Of a stretch of DNA of 64,000 nt, positions 18,884 through 28,309 are shown in pieces (the stretch's first letter is position 1; each line of letters starts with the position of its first letter). A model generated the notes under the pieces. The model did no database searches, was not told the origin of the DNA, and worked only from the letters and a program-made list of their open reading frames with translations. The DNA is taken from NCBI GenBank assembly GCA_947184155.2, contig CAMXCT020006124.1:221672-285671 (forward strand). Reading direction: 5' to 3'. Both the position numbers and the translations under genes were made by a program. The DNA comes from Cladocopium goreaui. Its lineage: Eukaryota > Sar > Dinophyceae > Suessiales > Symbiodiniaceae.

Positions 18884-20010
18884 GTCGGGCGGGGCTCTTC
18901 TCTGGACTTAGAAGAGTGCCCAAAACAAGTTCCGTGTCCTTTGGATTTCTTTCTCGATTTTGGTTCATCAGTGTCTTTTTTCTTGCCTTCTTTCGAGTCG
19001 GTGAAGCTGCAGTTCCTGGTCCTCGAGCCTCGTCTCCGGACTCTTTCCTTGATGCCCCGACCTGGTCTTTGCCTGAGCAGCCTGAGTTTTGCATCGGATC
19101 CGGCAATCCATCCGGCATAAATAATAAGTTGCACACCTTGGATTTCTTTCCCAAAGGCTGGTTCCATCTTGCTGAGACGCAGGCTTCACGTTCCCAGCAA
19201 AGCCTAGTGCAAAGTCACTTGAGAGCAGTTTCTGCTCGCCAGAATCGCAATCTTCGTTGCTGTGTCGGAGCCCCGGCACCCTTGCGCCCAGGATCCCAGC
19301 ACTCAGGTTCCTGGACCGGAGTCCTCAACTTCGGAGATTGCCATCTCCGACAGGTGCCTTCCTTTTGGCCTGCCGGTGAGTACAATAGTGGCCGAGTCAT
19401 GCTCACTGTGGCTCACATAGCCAATCTCCAGATCACTTCTGCTACAGTTTACTGTCCAGCCAAAGGCCCTTCGTTCCCTCAGGCTACTGAGCTTGCTGAA
19501 TCCTTGTTAGAACCAGTCACAGAGGCACTTGTGTTTGGGCGTGCCGGTGCTAGGATCATCTGTGGCGATTTCAACACTTCAGCTGGTAGCCTTCGCCAAA
19601 TGCAAATTTGGAGGTCACAAGGCTGGGCGGAAATTCAAGAGATTATGTACAGCCGGCATTCCATAGCTCCGAGACACACGTGCAAAGGAGCTACCACCCC
19701 TGACCAAATATGGTGTTCCCCGGAGATCATGCCTTGGATTTCCAACATTGCGCTTTGGAAGATTTATCCTGATCATGACATGTTGCTTGCCGGGATTCGC
19801 ATGCCGAACTTGCCTAAGGTTTCCTTGCAATGGCATCTTCCTGGTCATATCCCTTGGAATCATGTGTCTCAGGAACGATGGACTTCGGATTCTGACGTTG
19901 GTTCTGTGTTCCCTCCTAGCGTGTGGCCTGCGGGCGGCCTACCTCGGTCTGAACCAGTCTTTTCCGATGGACTTCACTCTTTGGACTCCACTTTTGCCTT
20001 TCAGCAATAG
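18880..20010 (+). CDS. LINE ORF2, part 1: apurinic-like endonuclease
   Basis: Open in ORF1's frame from the base after TGA; the first ATG-like start is not obvious, which fits translation by readthrough. A hydrophobic stretch (about residues 23-40) is followed by VGEAAVPGP (40-48). The endonuclease domain spans ~60-320: catalytic Glu99 (AETQ), VYCP strand, GDFN (229-232), a PDQIW motif and Asp298-His299 (PDHD). These enzymes nick target DNA for target-primed reverse transcription. The frame is closed by TAG at 20008-20010 in a Gln/Ser run; CAG to TAG is the simplest explanation. Confidence 0.85.
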   Translation, partial: LGRAGLFSGLRRVPKTSSVSFGFLSRFWFISVFFLAFFRVGEAAVPGPRASSPDSFLDAPTWSLPEQPEFCIGSGNPSGINNKLHTLDFFPKGWFHLAETQASRSQQSLVQSHLRAVSARQNRNLRCCVGAPAPLRPGSQHSGSWTGVLNFGDCHLRQVPSFWPAGEYNSGRVMLTVAHIANLQITSATVYCPAKGPSFPQATELAESLLEPVTEALVFGRAGARIICGDFNTSAGSLRQMQIWRSQGWAEIQEIMYSRHSIAPRHTCKGATTPDQIWCSPEIMPWISNIALWKIYPDHDMLLAGIRMPNLPKVSLQWHLPGHIPWNHVSQERWTSDSDVGSVFPPSVWPAGGLPRSEPVFSDGLHSLDSTFAFQQ

Positions 20011-20892
20011 AGCAGCAAGTTTGAGCAAGCAGCATCCAGGTGCATTGAACTTCCCACCGCAAAAGCTGATCGAAGTTTTTACGGCCGTGGTCAAATGACC
20101 AAACCCAAGTTTCGAAGTTGCACTTATGCAGTTCCAAAGCATAGCCGACAAGGCGAAGTGCAGCAGACCTGCGGTTTTTTGAATAGGGCCGTTGCTCGTT
20201 GGTTCAAACAGCTGCGACGTATGCAATCCTATATGCATGCCGTTAAGTCGGCCAACGTAGACTCCAACTTTCGATCCAGAGCTGAATTGTGGAACAGCAT
20301 TCTCAGGGCTGCCGGTTTCAGTGAAGGTTTTTCAACGTGGTGGTTGTCCCGACCTGTTCAGCTCCAAGGCACCCCTGGCGCAATCCCCATGTACCCGCCA
20401 GACATTGTCATTGCCAGTTTGTTGTATGATGATTTCAAGCAGAATTACAGGCACTTCGAAAGCTGGCAGTTGCAAAAACGCCGGGCGAGTTGTCAGTCAA
20501 AGCTTGTGGAAACCACCAGAGGCCTGTTTGCAGTCACAAAGAAGCCTGCAAAGGAGACTTTGGATTGCCTTGAAGACCAGATCTCACAGCCCATCACTGT
20601 GGTCAATGTTAACACAAATGTGATTCAGGTGCCTGAAGTTTTCCCTGTTGAAAATGTCACCCATTGGACTTTGCAAGACCAGCCAGCTGTTGTCCGGGTC
20701 CATCCGGATGGCTATCAAGTTGACTCGGATTACGTTTTGGCCAGCAATCAGGTCTTGACTTGCCATGTTGCGGTTCATGATACTGCGGTCATTCACAATA
20801 GGTTAATTGACCTATGGTCCCCAAGATGGAATAAGCACAAAGATCAACTAGCCATTGGAACCATATCCGTGATTTTGCCCAAGCACACCTGA
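20011..20892 (+). pseudogene. LINE ORF2, part 2: linker between endonuclease and RT
   Basis: Same frame as part 1 beyond the TAG. It has the composition of a LINE inter-domain linker, with a basic segment and Trp-rich patches, and ends with a WSPRWNKHKDQ stretch. Real coding appears to leave this frame at about 20835-20860; the remaining codons to the TGA at 20890-20892 are probably out of frame. Confidence 0.6.
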
Positions 20893-23891
20893 AGTTTGAG
20901 CCTTTTGCCTTGCCTCCCATCACGGCACAGGACTTTCGGCGTGCAGTCAGTTCCTTCAAATCAAATGCTGCCTCAGGCCCATGTGGGTGGTCATTACAGG
21001 ACCTTAAACATCTCACGGACGTACAAGTCTCTGCCATTGTGGATTTTTTTTCCGCAATCGAAGCAGGGGCTCCATGGCCTGCTCAGTGGTGTGTTGGCCT
21101 AATCCACTGTCTTCAGAAGCGAGCATCCAGCCGTACCGTTAATGGATTCAGACCCATTACTGTGGCAAGTTTGTTTTATAGGCTTTATGCAGGCATCCGT
21201 TCTGGCCAGATACTTGCTCAGCTCTCCAAACGAGCAGACAAGTTTCAGTGCGGTTTTGTCCAAGGGCGCCAAGCCTCTGATGTTTGGTATCTTGTTGGCA
21301 TCAGCATCGAGCTGGCCATGCAGCAATCCACTCCTTTGTTCGGTGCAGTTGCAGACATAGTTAAGGCTTACAATGCCCTGCCTCGTTGTCCGGCTTTTGA
21401 CTTTCTGCGTTTGCTTGGAACTCCAGAATGGTTTCTTCAGGTTTGGTCTCGTCATCTCAGTTCATTCACCAGGTATTTCATCGTCAACGGTGAAGCCAGT
21501 CCTGCAGTGTGTGCGTGCACGGGCTTTCCCGAAGGTTGTCCACTCTCCTGTTCCGCCATGACGGCCATAGACACCGTCTGGCACTGGTGGCAACATGTCG
21601 CGGCCCCTAACCCACTCAGTCTGAGTTATGTTGACAATCTTGAAGTGTTAGGAGACTCCTCTCAAGCTGTTCACGCTGCTTTGCAAAGCTTGGGTTCTTT
21701 CTGTGACCATTTGGACTTGGAAATAGACACTGATGCCTTGTATGCCTGGTCGTCTTGTCCGTCAGGTCGCCGTGAACTTAAAGATTTGGGGTATAAAGTA
21801 AGTTTGGGAGCCAGGGATCTAGGAGGTCAAGTCACTTACTGCAGTCAGCTACGTAACCGTGTACTCACTGACCGGATCACTGGAATCAAGCAGTACTACA
21901 CCAAGCTCAGATCAGCAAAGTTGCCAACCCAGGTGAAACTTCTCAACATCAGACAGGTTCTTTGGCCCAGAGCTTTACACGGATGTGAATCCGTTGTGCT
22001 TGGGAACACTCACCTCAATAACATGCGATCAGGGGCTATGTTGGCTGCAAACTGGAGACGTGGCGGAGCTTCTCCGATTGTGCGAATTGGTCTCCTTAAC
22101 ACTCCAACTGATCCGGCTTGGTATCAGCTGTGGAAAGTTGTGCAAACCTTCAGACGCCAATTTCACTGCAGCCCTGTTGTTGCAGATTTCTGGAAGCTTT
22201 ACCTTGAGAATCTGAGAGGCTCGACGAACGGGCCTTTCGGCAAACTTTTGGATCTTGTGCATTCAGTTGGCTTGCAATTGGACGAGGAAGGTTGCTTGTG
22301 GTTCTCCCATCGGGGATGTTTGGACTTGACTACTTGTTCCAATGTCATTTTGGAGAAGATTCTTTTACATTTTTTCCATCGTGCACTGGCGGACCAGGTT
22401 CAAAACAGGTCCGGATTTCAGGACTTGGAGGGCTTTGACTATGACCTTACGACATGTTGTGACAAGTTTTTTCAGCCACATCAGGTTGAACAACTAATGG
22501 TCGTGCGAGATGGCAGCTTTTTCACCAACCAATTCTGCAGTAAGTTCGATGCTAGCAAATCTGAGATGTGTGTCAGTTGCAATGTTGTTGACAGTCGTGC
22601 CCACCGATACACAACATGCAGCAGATATGATCAGGTGCGATCTCGGCACCAGCAGTTGTTTGAAGAATGGCTTGTTTCCTACATGTTTCCAGCAATACGG
22701 TTTGGTGCCAGCCAATCCATGGCAGGTGCTCCTTTGGGAAGCTTTTCTTGCCTTGCCAACTGGGCCCTTTTCACTGACGGCACATGCAGTGCACCTCAAG
22801 ATCTTGATTTGGCACTGGCCGCCTGGGCCGTGGTTTGGGCAGATCATGGTACGGTAGCATGTGGCTACCTCTCTGGACTTCAACAAACCATTTTGCGCGC
22901 CGAAGCAACAGCAGTGTTAAGTGCACTGGGGTGGATTGATCAACAGGAGGGGGTTTTGCACCTATGGATCGATTCCCAGACAGTGATTGACAATCTGCGT
23001 GACTTGCTTCGAGGCACCGGGGTTGCGTCGGACTTCGAGCACCCTGATCTCTGGAAACAGATAGAGGCCTTGCTTCAAACTGTGAAAGCCGAAGTTGTCC
23101 CACACAAAGTTGTCAGCCATTTGCCGCAGTCTGAGTGCCTTAGCCCTTTGGAAGACTGGACACGAAAGTGGAATGAAGCAGCTGACTCCCAAGCCGACTT
23201 GGCAAATCTGACTCGGCCCATTTTCTTCAACAAAGTTTGGGTTCGTTTCCAACAACATAGGCAGAGCTGGAAAGCACGAGTGAGTTTGATCACCAAGTTT
23301 CAAGTTGAAGTAGCAGCACAGGACTGTACTGATGAGAGCGTAGAGGAAGAATTAGAAGAACAGGGGTTCGACGTTTCACGTTTTGATTTTGTCACTAGTT
23401 TGAACCATGCCGAGACTTCTGTACATTTATCCACTTGGCTTCAGGTTTCAGGTAGTTTTCATTGCGGTTTAGGATCACAGGCTGATCAGCTTTTGCTTCA
23501 GCTGTGTCAATGGTTAGTCACAGTTGATGCAAGTGCCTCTGAGATGCGTTTAGTTGCCATTGTCGAGATTTTTGTTGCTTTCAGGCTTCATGTTGGGGGT
23601 GCCCCTTTGTGTGTTGCCGGAGGCGATGTTGATAGGTATTCTTTGGTTTCTTTTGCCCGTGACTTTTCGTATTTTCGTAGGTTGTGGAAGCTGTTGGAAA
23701 CTGGCACTGGCATCACGTGGACTAGTGGGCAAATAGATCTAACACAGGTCCGAATTTTGCCTCTGCAGAAGGCTGTCTGGTTGGGATGGCCTCGCGAAGT
23801 CGAGTTGCCGGTCTTGCAGGCACTCGATGAATTTGTGGGCGCACGCCCTATTTCCAATTGTCAAGGTTTCTCTCGACCTTGGCGCAATTAG
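20835..23891 (+). CDS. LINE ORF2, part 3: reverse transcriptase and RNase H
   Basis: Frame is shifted by -1 relative to part 2. From Met at 20910: RT motif 0-2 (FRPIT, 83-87), QCGFVQGR, motif A ADIVKAYNA with Asp149, motif B GFPEGCPLS, motif C YVDN (240-243; usual YADD/FxDD, second Asp is Asn). A CCHC zinc finger of LINE type (CVSC...H...C) follows near 550-570. RNase H occupies ~615-770: Asp623 (FTDGT), Glu665 (RAEA), Asp688 (WIDSQ) and a NEAADSQAD motif. The enzyme copies element RNA at the nicked target and removes RNA. Needs a one-base repair upstream to join part 2. Ends with TAG 66 bases before the duplication. Confidence 0.85.
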   Translation, partial: AQRSTSHWNHIRDFAQAHLKFEPFALPPITAQDFRRAVSSFKSNAASGPCGWSLQDLKHLTDVQVSAIVDFFSAIEAGAPWPAQWCVGLIHCLQKRASSRTVNGFRPITVASLFYRLYAGIRSGQILAQLSKRADKFQCGFVQGRQASDVWYLVGISIELAMQQSTPLFGAVADIVKAYNALPRCPAFDFLRLLGTPEWFLQVWSRHLSSFTRYFIVNGEASPAVCACTGFPEGCPLSCSAMTAIDTVWHWWQHVAAPNPLSLSYVDNLEVLGDSSQAVHAALQSLGSFCDHLDLEIDTDALYAWSSCPSGRRELKDLGYKVSLGARDLGGQVTYCSQLRNRVLTDRITGIKQYYTKLRSAKLPTQVKLLNIRQVLWPRALHGCESVVLGNTHLNNMRSGAMLAANWRRGGASPIVRIGLLNTPTDPAWYQLWKVVQTFRRQFHCSPVVADFWKLYLENLRGSTNGPFGKLLDLVHSVGLQLDEEGCLWFSHRGCLDLTTCSNVILEKILLHFFHRALADQVQNRSGFQDLEGFDYDLTTCCDKFFQPHQVEQLMVVRDGSFFTNQFCSKFDASKSEMCVSCNVVDSRAHRYTTCSRYDQVRSRHQQLFEEWLVSYMFPAIRFGASQSMAGAPLGSFSCLANWALFTDGTCSAPQDLDLALAAWAVVWADHGTVACGYLSGLQQTILRAEATAVLSALGWIDQQEGVLHLWIDSQTVIDNLRDLLRGTGVASDFEHPDLWKQIEALLQTVKAEVVPHKVVSHLPQSECLSPLEDWTRKWNEAADSQADLANLTRPIFFNKVWVRFQQHRQSWKARVSLITKFQVEVAAQDCTDESVEEELEEQGFDVSRFDFVTSLNHAETSVHLSTWLQVSGSFHCGLGSQADQLLLQLCQWLVTVDASASEMRLVAIVEIFVAFRLHVGGAPLCVAGGDVDRYSLVSFARDFSYFRRLWKLLETGTGITWTSGQIDLTQVRILPLQKAVWLGWPREVELPVLQALDEFVGARPISNCQGFSRPWRN

Positions 23892-23957
23892 AGCTGAGAC
23901 TTTTCGGACATGCGGGCTGCGTGAGCTGCCTGCATGCTTGCCTCAAGCCGTGCGCAA

Positions 23958-23971
23958 TAGTTGATTGACTA
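23958..23971. repeat. Target-site duplication, 3' copy, of the LINE
   Basis: TAGTTGATTGACTA, identical to 13706-13719. Confidence 0.8.
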
Positions 23972-24045
23972 AATGACTGTCCCAAAGTTATTGGCCCATC
24001 AAAATCGTGAAGATTCACTTGTCCATCTTTTTGGGGCTTACTAAT

Positions 24046-24171
24046 GTGTATGTATATATATATATATATACATACATACATACATAATATATATATATAT
24101 ACACATAACATATATATATAAGATATATATATAAGATATATATATATATATGATATATATATATATATCCA
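24046..24171. repeat. (TA)n / (CATA)n microsatellite
   Basis: Alternating TATATA blocks with CATACATA and interspersed AAGATATA units. Confidence 0.85.
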
Positions 24172-25459
24172 TCGACCGAATGCATCTCCACTGCCATGCC
24201 GCTGGATGGAAGACTTGCTCCAAGCCATCGCAGAAGATCCGAAAGGTGCTGGTCTCCTTCGGTCGCCCGGCGCCAACGAAGCGCCACGGTCGTGACGGTA
24301 GTGCCATGGTTGATCTAAAGCAACAGATATCCAGTGGTTATTATCCAATGGTTGTTATGGTTATTATCCAATGATTTTATTGTCCCAAAAATCTGTTGAA
24401 TGGCGGAAAATCCATGGGGAACCCCCGGAGGGTTCCCCAAAGTGAAATTATGGTTATTATCCAATGTTTATTGTGGTTGTTACCACACATATTGAATGTA
24501 TCTGTCGAATGGTTCTTATAATATCTTATAATATGTATAACTGATATTGAATGGCAAATAAGCAATGACACTGGATAATTTCTGTCTGATAGTAATAGTT
24601 TATCCAGATTAAAGGATATTACAGGAGTAGAACTTGGGTTCCAAAGGCTTTTTGAAATAGATGCAAATATAAACTGGTTGGGTGCTTTTCTGTGGGGTTG
24701 AATTTGGCAAGGAAAAAATCGTATTATTGAAGAAGACATGTTGGGAGAGCCAGCCTAATGGTTTTAAACAAATCTAAACAAAGCTCATGGTCTGTGAAGG
24801 ATCTCCAGATCTCCGGTGGAAACATCTGGCACCCATTTCTTCAGATTCACTAAGACTTATGTTTTGATGGGTGCTGTAGATCATCTCAGCACAGATTCGT
24901 GGACTTTCCAGCCCATGGCATCTCGCTCTTGGCATCTATTATAATTTATTGACTATATTAATCAACCTCCAGATGCAGGTTGAAGTCACACCAAAGTTCC
25001 AAAGCTAAGATAGTGGAACAACCACTATATCGCCATGATCTCCCCAACAATCAATAAATGGGCCCCATTGGGTCTCCAAATGATTGGGGGCTTCTTCTAA
25101 TGACATCGGCCGCCCCCATCTGGGTCCTTATGCAGGTGGATCTGCGTTTCAAAGAGCCCAAAGATGTCGTCGCCTGACACCTTCATACTCTCCTGGGCGT
25201 TTAACGCATAGTGGAATAGTAACCATCATTTTGGAATAGTAACTCCCAATGATGGAATAGTAACCATAGTAACCATAATAACCATAGTGGAATCTCATGG
25301 GATTTCACTGGGTTTTGGCTGGGATCTCATGGGGAAAAATCTCTGACGATCCGCCGATCCAAGCGACCTGGACTCCAAAAGTGTGGTCCCCCATGACACC
25401 TCAGAGTCCATGGGACCCATGGGAGTTGGTGCCAGAAATGGAGTTGGTCGTTTCAGATG

Positions 25460-25560
25460 CCCTCTGGTAAACGTTTACATAACTATGGATAAAATCACCA
25501 TGCTATAGCTGGGTAAATCCACTATTTCTATGGCAATATAGCAAACTGTTAGTTTATGTG
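25460..25560. repeat. MITE-like foldback, copy D (diverged right end)
   Basis: Left end CCCTCTGGTAAACG and inner ATCACCATGCTATAG match other copies; the right end is degraded (GTTAGTTTATGTGGG). Confidence 0.5.
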
Positions 25561-25570
25561 GGACTCTACT

Positions 25571-25610
25571 GACAGTAGCTGACAGTAGCTGACAGTAGCT
25601 GACAGTAGCT
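25571..25610. repeat. Decamer tandem repeat GACAGTAGCT x4
   Basis: Four exact consecutive copies. Confidence 0.9.
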
Positions 25611-26269
25611 CACTCTCAGCCAAGTGGCTCAGCCTTTCAGGCGGCATCGGCAGAGGCGTCAACGACACCTGCTGACAAAATGAAATGGTGAAATGGTGAT
25701 GAAATGATGGTTAATTTATGCTTTTCCATGGGTTCATGATCATTAAAACCCATGAAAAAAATAACGTAAAATAACCATATATTGGGTATCCTCTACGTTC
25801 AGAACAACCCAAATAGCGGGGATCAATTTGAGAAGATGGCGACATTAGAGAAGAAGATAACCATTGGATCCATGCTTACAGGACGTTGGAAACACCCCAA
25901 GAAAACTGATCACCGAAATTTCTCCGCATTCAGCAGTTGATTCGAAAGTCATGCTCTAACCCCCCCAAAAAGGATGCAGAAAAGTGAAATCCTAGTAACA
26001 GTAGTGGCAAATTGAACTTGTTTTTCCAGTAATAACTAGTCATCAAGAGCTGAGCGTACCCCCTTTCACGGCTACCTGAAGAGGTTACTCCTTACCCACA
26101 AGAAATCAATGCTGTAGGGCCCGCCTTTTGCCAGGACACACGCTTCTCCCTGCCGTTGACCTGGAGCCTGGTTGACAGCACTGTGACGGATGAATTGGGT
26201 GGCCCACAAACTATAGGAAAGGATGGACAACAGTGAAGCATGCATATTTTACAGTACCATATCATTATG

Positions 26270-27150
26270 TTTCGTACCATATCATATCAGTTCATGTCAT
26301 ATTCATAGCATATCATATCACATCATATGGTATCATATCATATCGTATAAGTCATATCTTATTGTATCATATTTATCATATTATTTTGTAATAATATATA
26401 TATTATGTTACACTACCACGATTTAACGTAGACGCGGTGGCAAAAGAACAAAAGCATACATGGTAGTACACATGTTTCCGAATGGCCACATTTATTTTCC
26501 AAAACAACGTTGCAGATTCAGTTTTGTTATATATTATGTTATGTTCTATTGTTTGAAATTATATCACGGTATGTTCTGTTATATCACCGTGTATTACATC
26601 ATAAAATAGCAGTTCATGTCATGTCGTATGATATTATACTACATATTACACTATATTGCATTACTTTACATTGTATATATTACAGTATAGTACATTGTAT
26701 TGCATAATATCATATTATTTTACAATATTATACGTATATTATGTTACATTATGGTATACTACATTACATTATATTTCATCATGTTTCAATGTTACATTAT
26801 GCTGTATACATTGTATTAAATTGTATTACATCATATTATAATTTATCGTATTATACTATACTATATTACATTGTATTACATTACATTACATTTCATTACA
26901 TTATATTATATTGTATCATAGTGAATTAATGTATATATATATATGTATACATCGATATATTATATTAGATCATAGTGGATCACATTATTTATATATATAT
27001 TATCGTATCATATCATGTCATAGCAAATCACAAAATGTGTTTACTATATCATATCATATGATTATATCAATATCAAAACATCTATGATGATTATGTTCAT
27101 TTCATATTCATATCATATTATTCATATGATATTATGCGTATGATTATGTA
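26270..27150. repeat. Low-complexity ATCATAT / TTACATTAT region
   Basis: About 880 bp built from irregular short T-A-C-A-T units, with (TA)n blocks near 26935 and 26985. Short open frames here are artefacts of composition. Confidence 0.8.
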
Positions 27151-27329
27151 TATATATGTACATATGCATATACCGGCGTACCCCTAAACTTGGCTTTGTC
27201 CGCCACCTACTGGTAGCTATGGGTCAAAATGATCTATTTCCGGCAAAAAAATGGATGGTTTTATATGTGGTCACACTAAAAATGTGTGAAAAAACGTGCG
27301 CTACGCCCGACAGCTACTCCACTATATAC

Positions 27330-27412
27330 ACTTTCATAGGGTTTTTAAGGGTTTATGGAGGGTTTCTTTAGGGTTCATTTAGGGTTTCTTTAGGGTTATG
27401 TTTAGGGTTACT
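27330..27412 (+). repeat. Degenerate TTTAGGG telomere-like array
   Basis: TTTAGGGTT occurs four times within about 45 bases at 27367-27409, with further TAGGGTTT and AAGGGTTT variants upstream. Plant-type TTTAGGG telomeres are known from dinoflagellates; this is internal and degenerate. Confidence 0.4.
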
Positions 27413-27612
27413 TAGTTACTTCAAGATTTCTAGGGATTTTCAAGAGTTTCTTCAGGTTTATGTAAAAAGTCACGAAAAGCAGTTTTGGAGGACAGCTCAC
27501 CGCGCAGGGTCATCAGCCACGTCTCCGGGCTAACCCCGAGCCATCCGGGCATTAGATCCCCAAAAATGCTAGAAAGCTACATTTTTTCTGTAAAGCTCAC
27601 CAAAAAAAATTA

Positions 27613-27716
27613 CCCTCTGGTAATTCAACGTAGCTATGGAAAATCACCATTTTTTAATGGGTAAATAAACTATCAATGGCAATTTTCAATAGCTATGTGG
27701 CTGTTTACCAGAGGGT
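27613..27716. repeat. MITE-like foldback, copy E
   Basis: CCCTCTGGTAATTC ... GTTTACCAGAGGG, flanked by TA on both sides (27611-27612, 27717-27718). Both ends intact. Confidence 0.75.
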
Positions 27717-27767
27717 AAAATGAGGGTTGCAACAGTGTAGCGGGGATCGTGTCCGAATTTGACTGCG

Positions 27768-27975
27768 CGGGTTCGCGCGGGTTTGCGCGGGTTTGCGCGG
27801 GTTTGCGCGGGTTTGCGCGGGTTCGCGCGGGTTCGCGCGGGTTCGCGTTGGTTCGCGCGGATTTGCGCGGGTTTGCGCGGGTTCGCGCGGGTTTGCGCGG
27901 GTTTGTGCGGGTTTGCGCGCGTTCGCCCGGGTTCGTGCGGTTTCGCCCGGGTTCGCGCTGGTTTGTGCGGGTTTG
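27768..27975. repeat. GC-rich decamer minisatellite (GGGTTTGCGC)n
   Basis: About 20 consecutive ten-base units alternating GGGTTTGCGC and GGGTTCGCGC. All frames on both strands are open because of the unit, giving Arg/Ala/Pro or Gly/Phe/Ala repeat peptides; I treat these as non-coding. Confidence 0.85.
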
Positions 27976-28093
27976 ATGATGATGATGATTTTATGATTAT
28001 CATGATTATCATGATGATGAGTCAATGACAGCAATCGGTTCCGTCTAATGTCTTACAGGCAATTGCAGAGGCGCAGGTCTGCAAAATTATCAC

Positions 28094-28309
28094 TTATGCC
28101 AAAAAACAGTCACTATCCACAAGAGCCTGAGCAAAACCATTCCAGAAGCATTTCTTCTTGATGCTTTGGCACTTTTTGGCTAGCCGGATACACCATTCCT
28201 CCGTGAGTACTGAGGGCGGAGGCGATTTTGCCAACTGAATCATTTCCTTCAACCTATCCACCAATGACTTATCATTGAAAAGGTGAAACATGGTTTTGAA
28301 GAAGCACAC
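28094..28309 (-). CDS. C-terminal exon-like frame, unrecognised
   Basis: 71 codons to a stop, composed of amphipathic helices rich in Lys, Leu, Trp and Cys (residues ~15-65). The composition looks like real protein, and the surrounding DNA is not repetitive. Probably the last exon of a minus-strand host gene; partner exons were not identified. Confidence 0.35.
   Translation of the reverse strand: MCFFKTMFHLFNDKSLVDRLKEMIQLAKSPPPSVLTEEWCIRLAKKCQSIKKKCFWNGFAQALVDSDCFLA

Larger units (their letters stand above)
13720..23957 (+). mobile_element. 10.2 kb non-LTR retrotransposon (LINE) encoding a DNA methyltransferase
   Basis: Bounded by a perfect 14-bp target-site duplication. A 69-bp 5' leader precedes ORF1 (methyltransferase, protease-like domain, CCCH motif, coiled coil). 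ORF2 (apurinic-type endonuclease, RT, zinc finger, RNase H) follows in the same frame after a single TGA. The 3' UTR is only about 66 bp and has no poly-A tail. Methyltransferase-bearing LINEs have been reported in Symbiodinium; I assign this element to that kind from domain content. ORF2 has one TAG and one frame change, so this copy is probably dead, but its full length and intact duplication suggest a fairly recent insertion. Confidence 0.9.
24172..26269. other. AT-rich spacer
   Basis: No gene supported. A GC-richer patch at 24170-24320 has open frames on both strands. Includes a short decamer array and a MITE copy, listed separately. Confidence 0.45.

Noticed and set aside
20005..20016. 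TMV-like UAG readthrough in ORF2
   Set aside because: CAA before the TAG fits, but the downstream AGC does not match the CARYYA context; a CAG to TAG mutation is more likely.
20838..20860. Programmed -1 frameshift between LINE ORF2 linker and RT
   Set aside because: No X XXY YYZ heptamer at the crossing point; a one-base deletion is simpler.
24015..24348. Tyr/Ile-rich frames through TATATA DNA
   Set aside because: Pure microsatellite translation; the same holds for 53328-53588, 54541-54968 and 62045-62389.
26223..26929. Several 60-67 codon frames rich in Tyr, Ile and Cys
   Set aside because: Low-complexity ATCATAT/TTACATTAT DNA; no motif.
27749..28034. Long open frames on both strands encoding Arg/Pro/Ala or Gly/Phe/Ala repeats
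   Set aside because: They come from a ten-base GC-rich minisatellite that leaves every frame open; no flanking coding signal.
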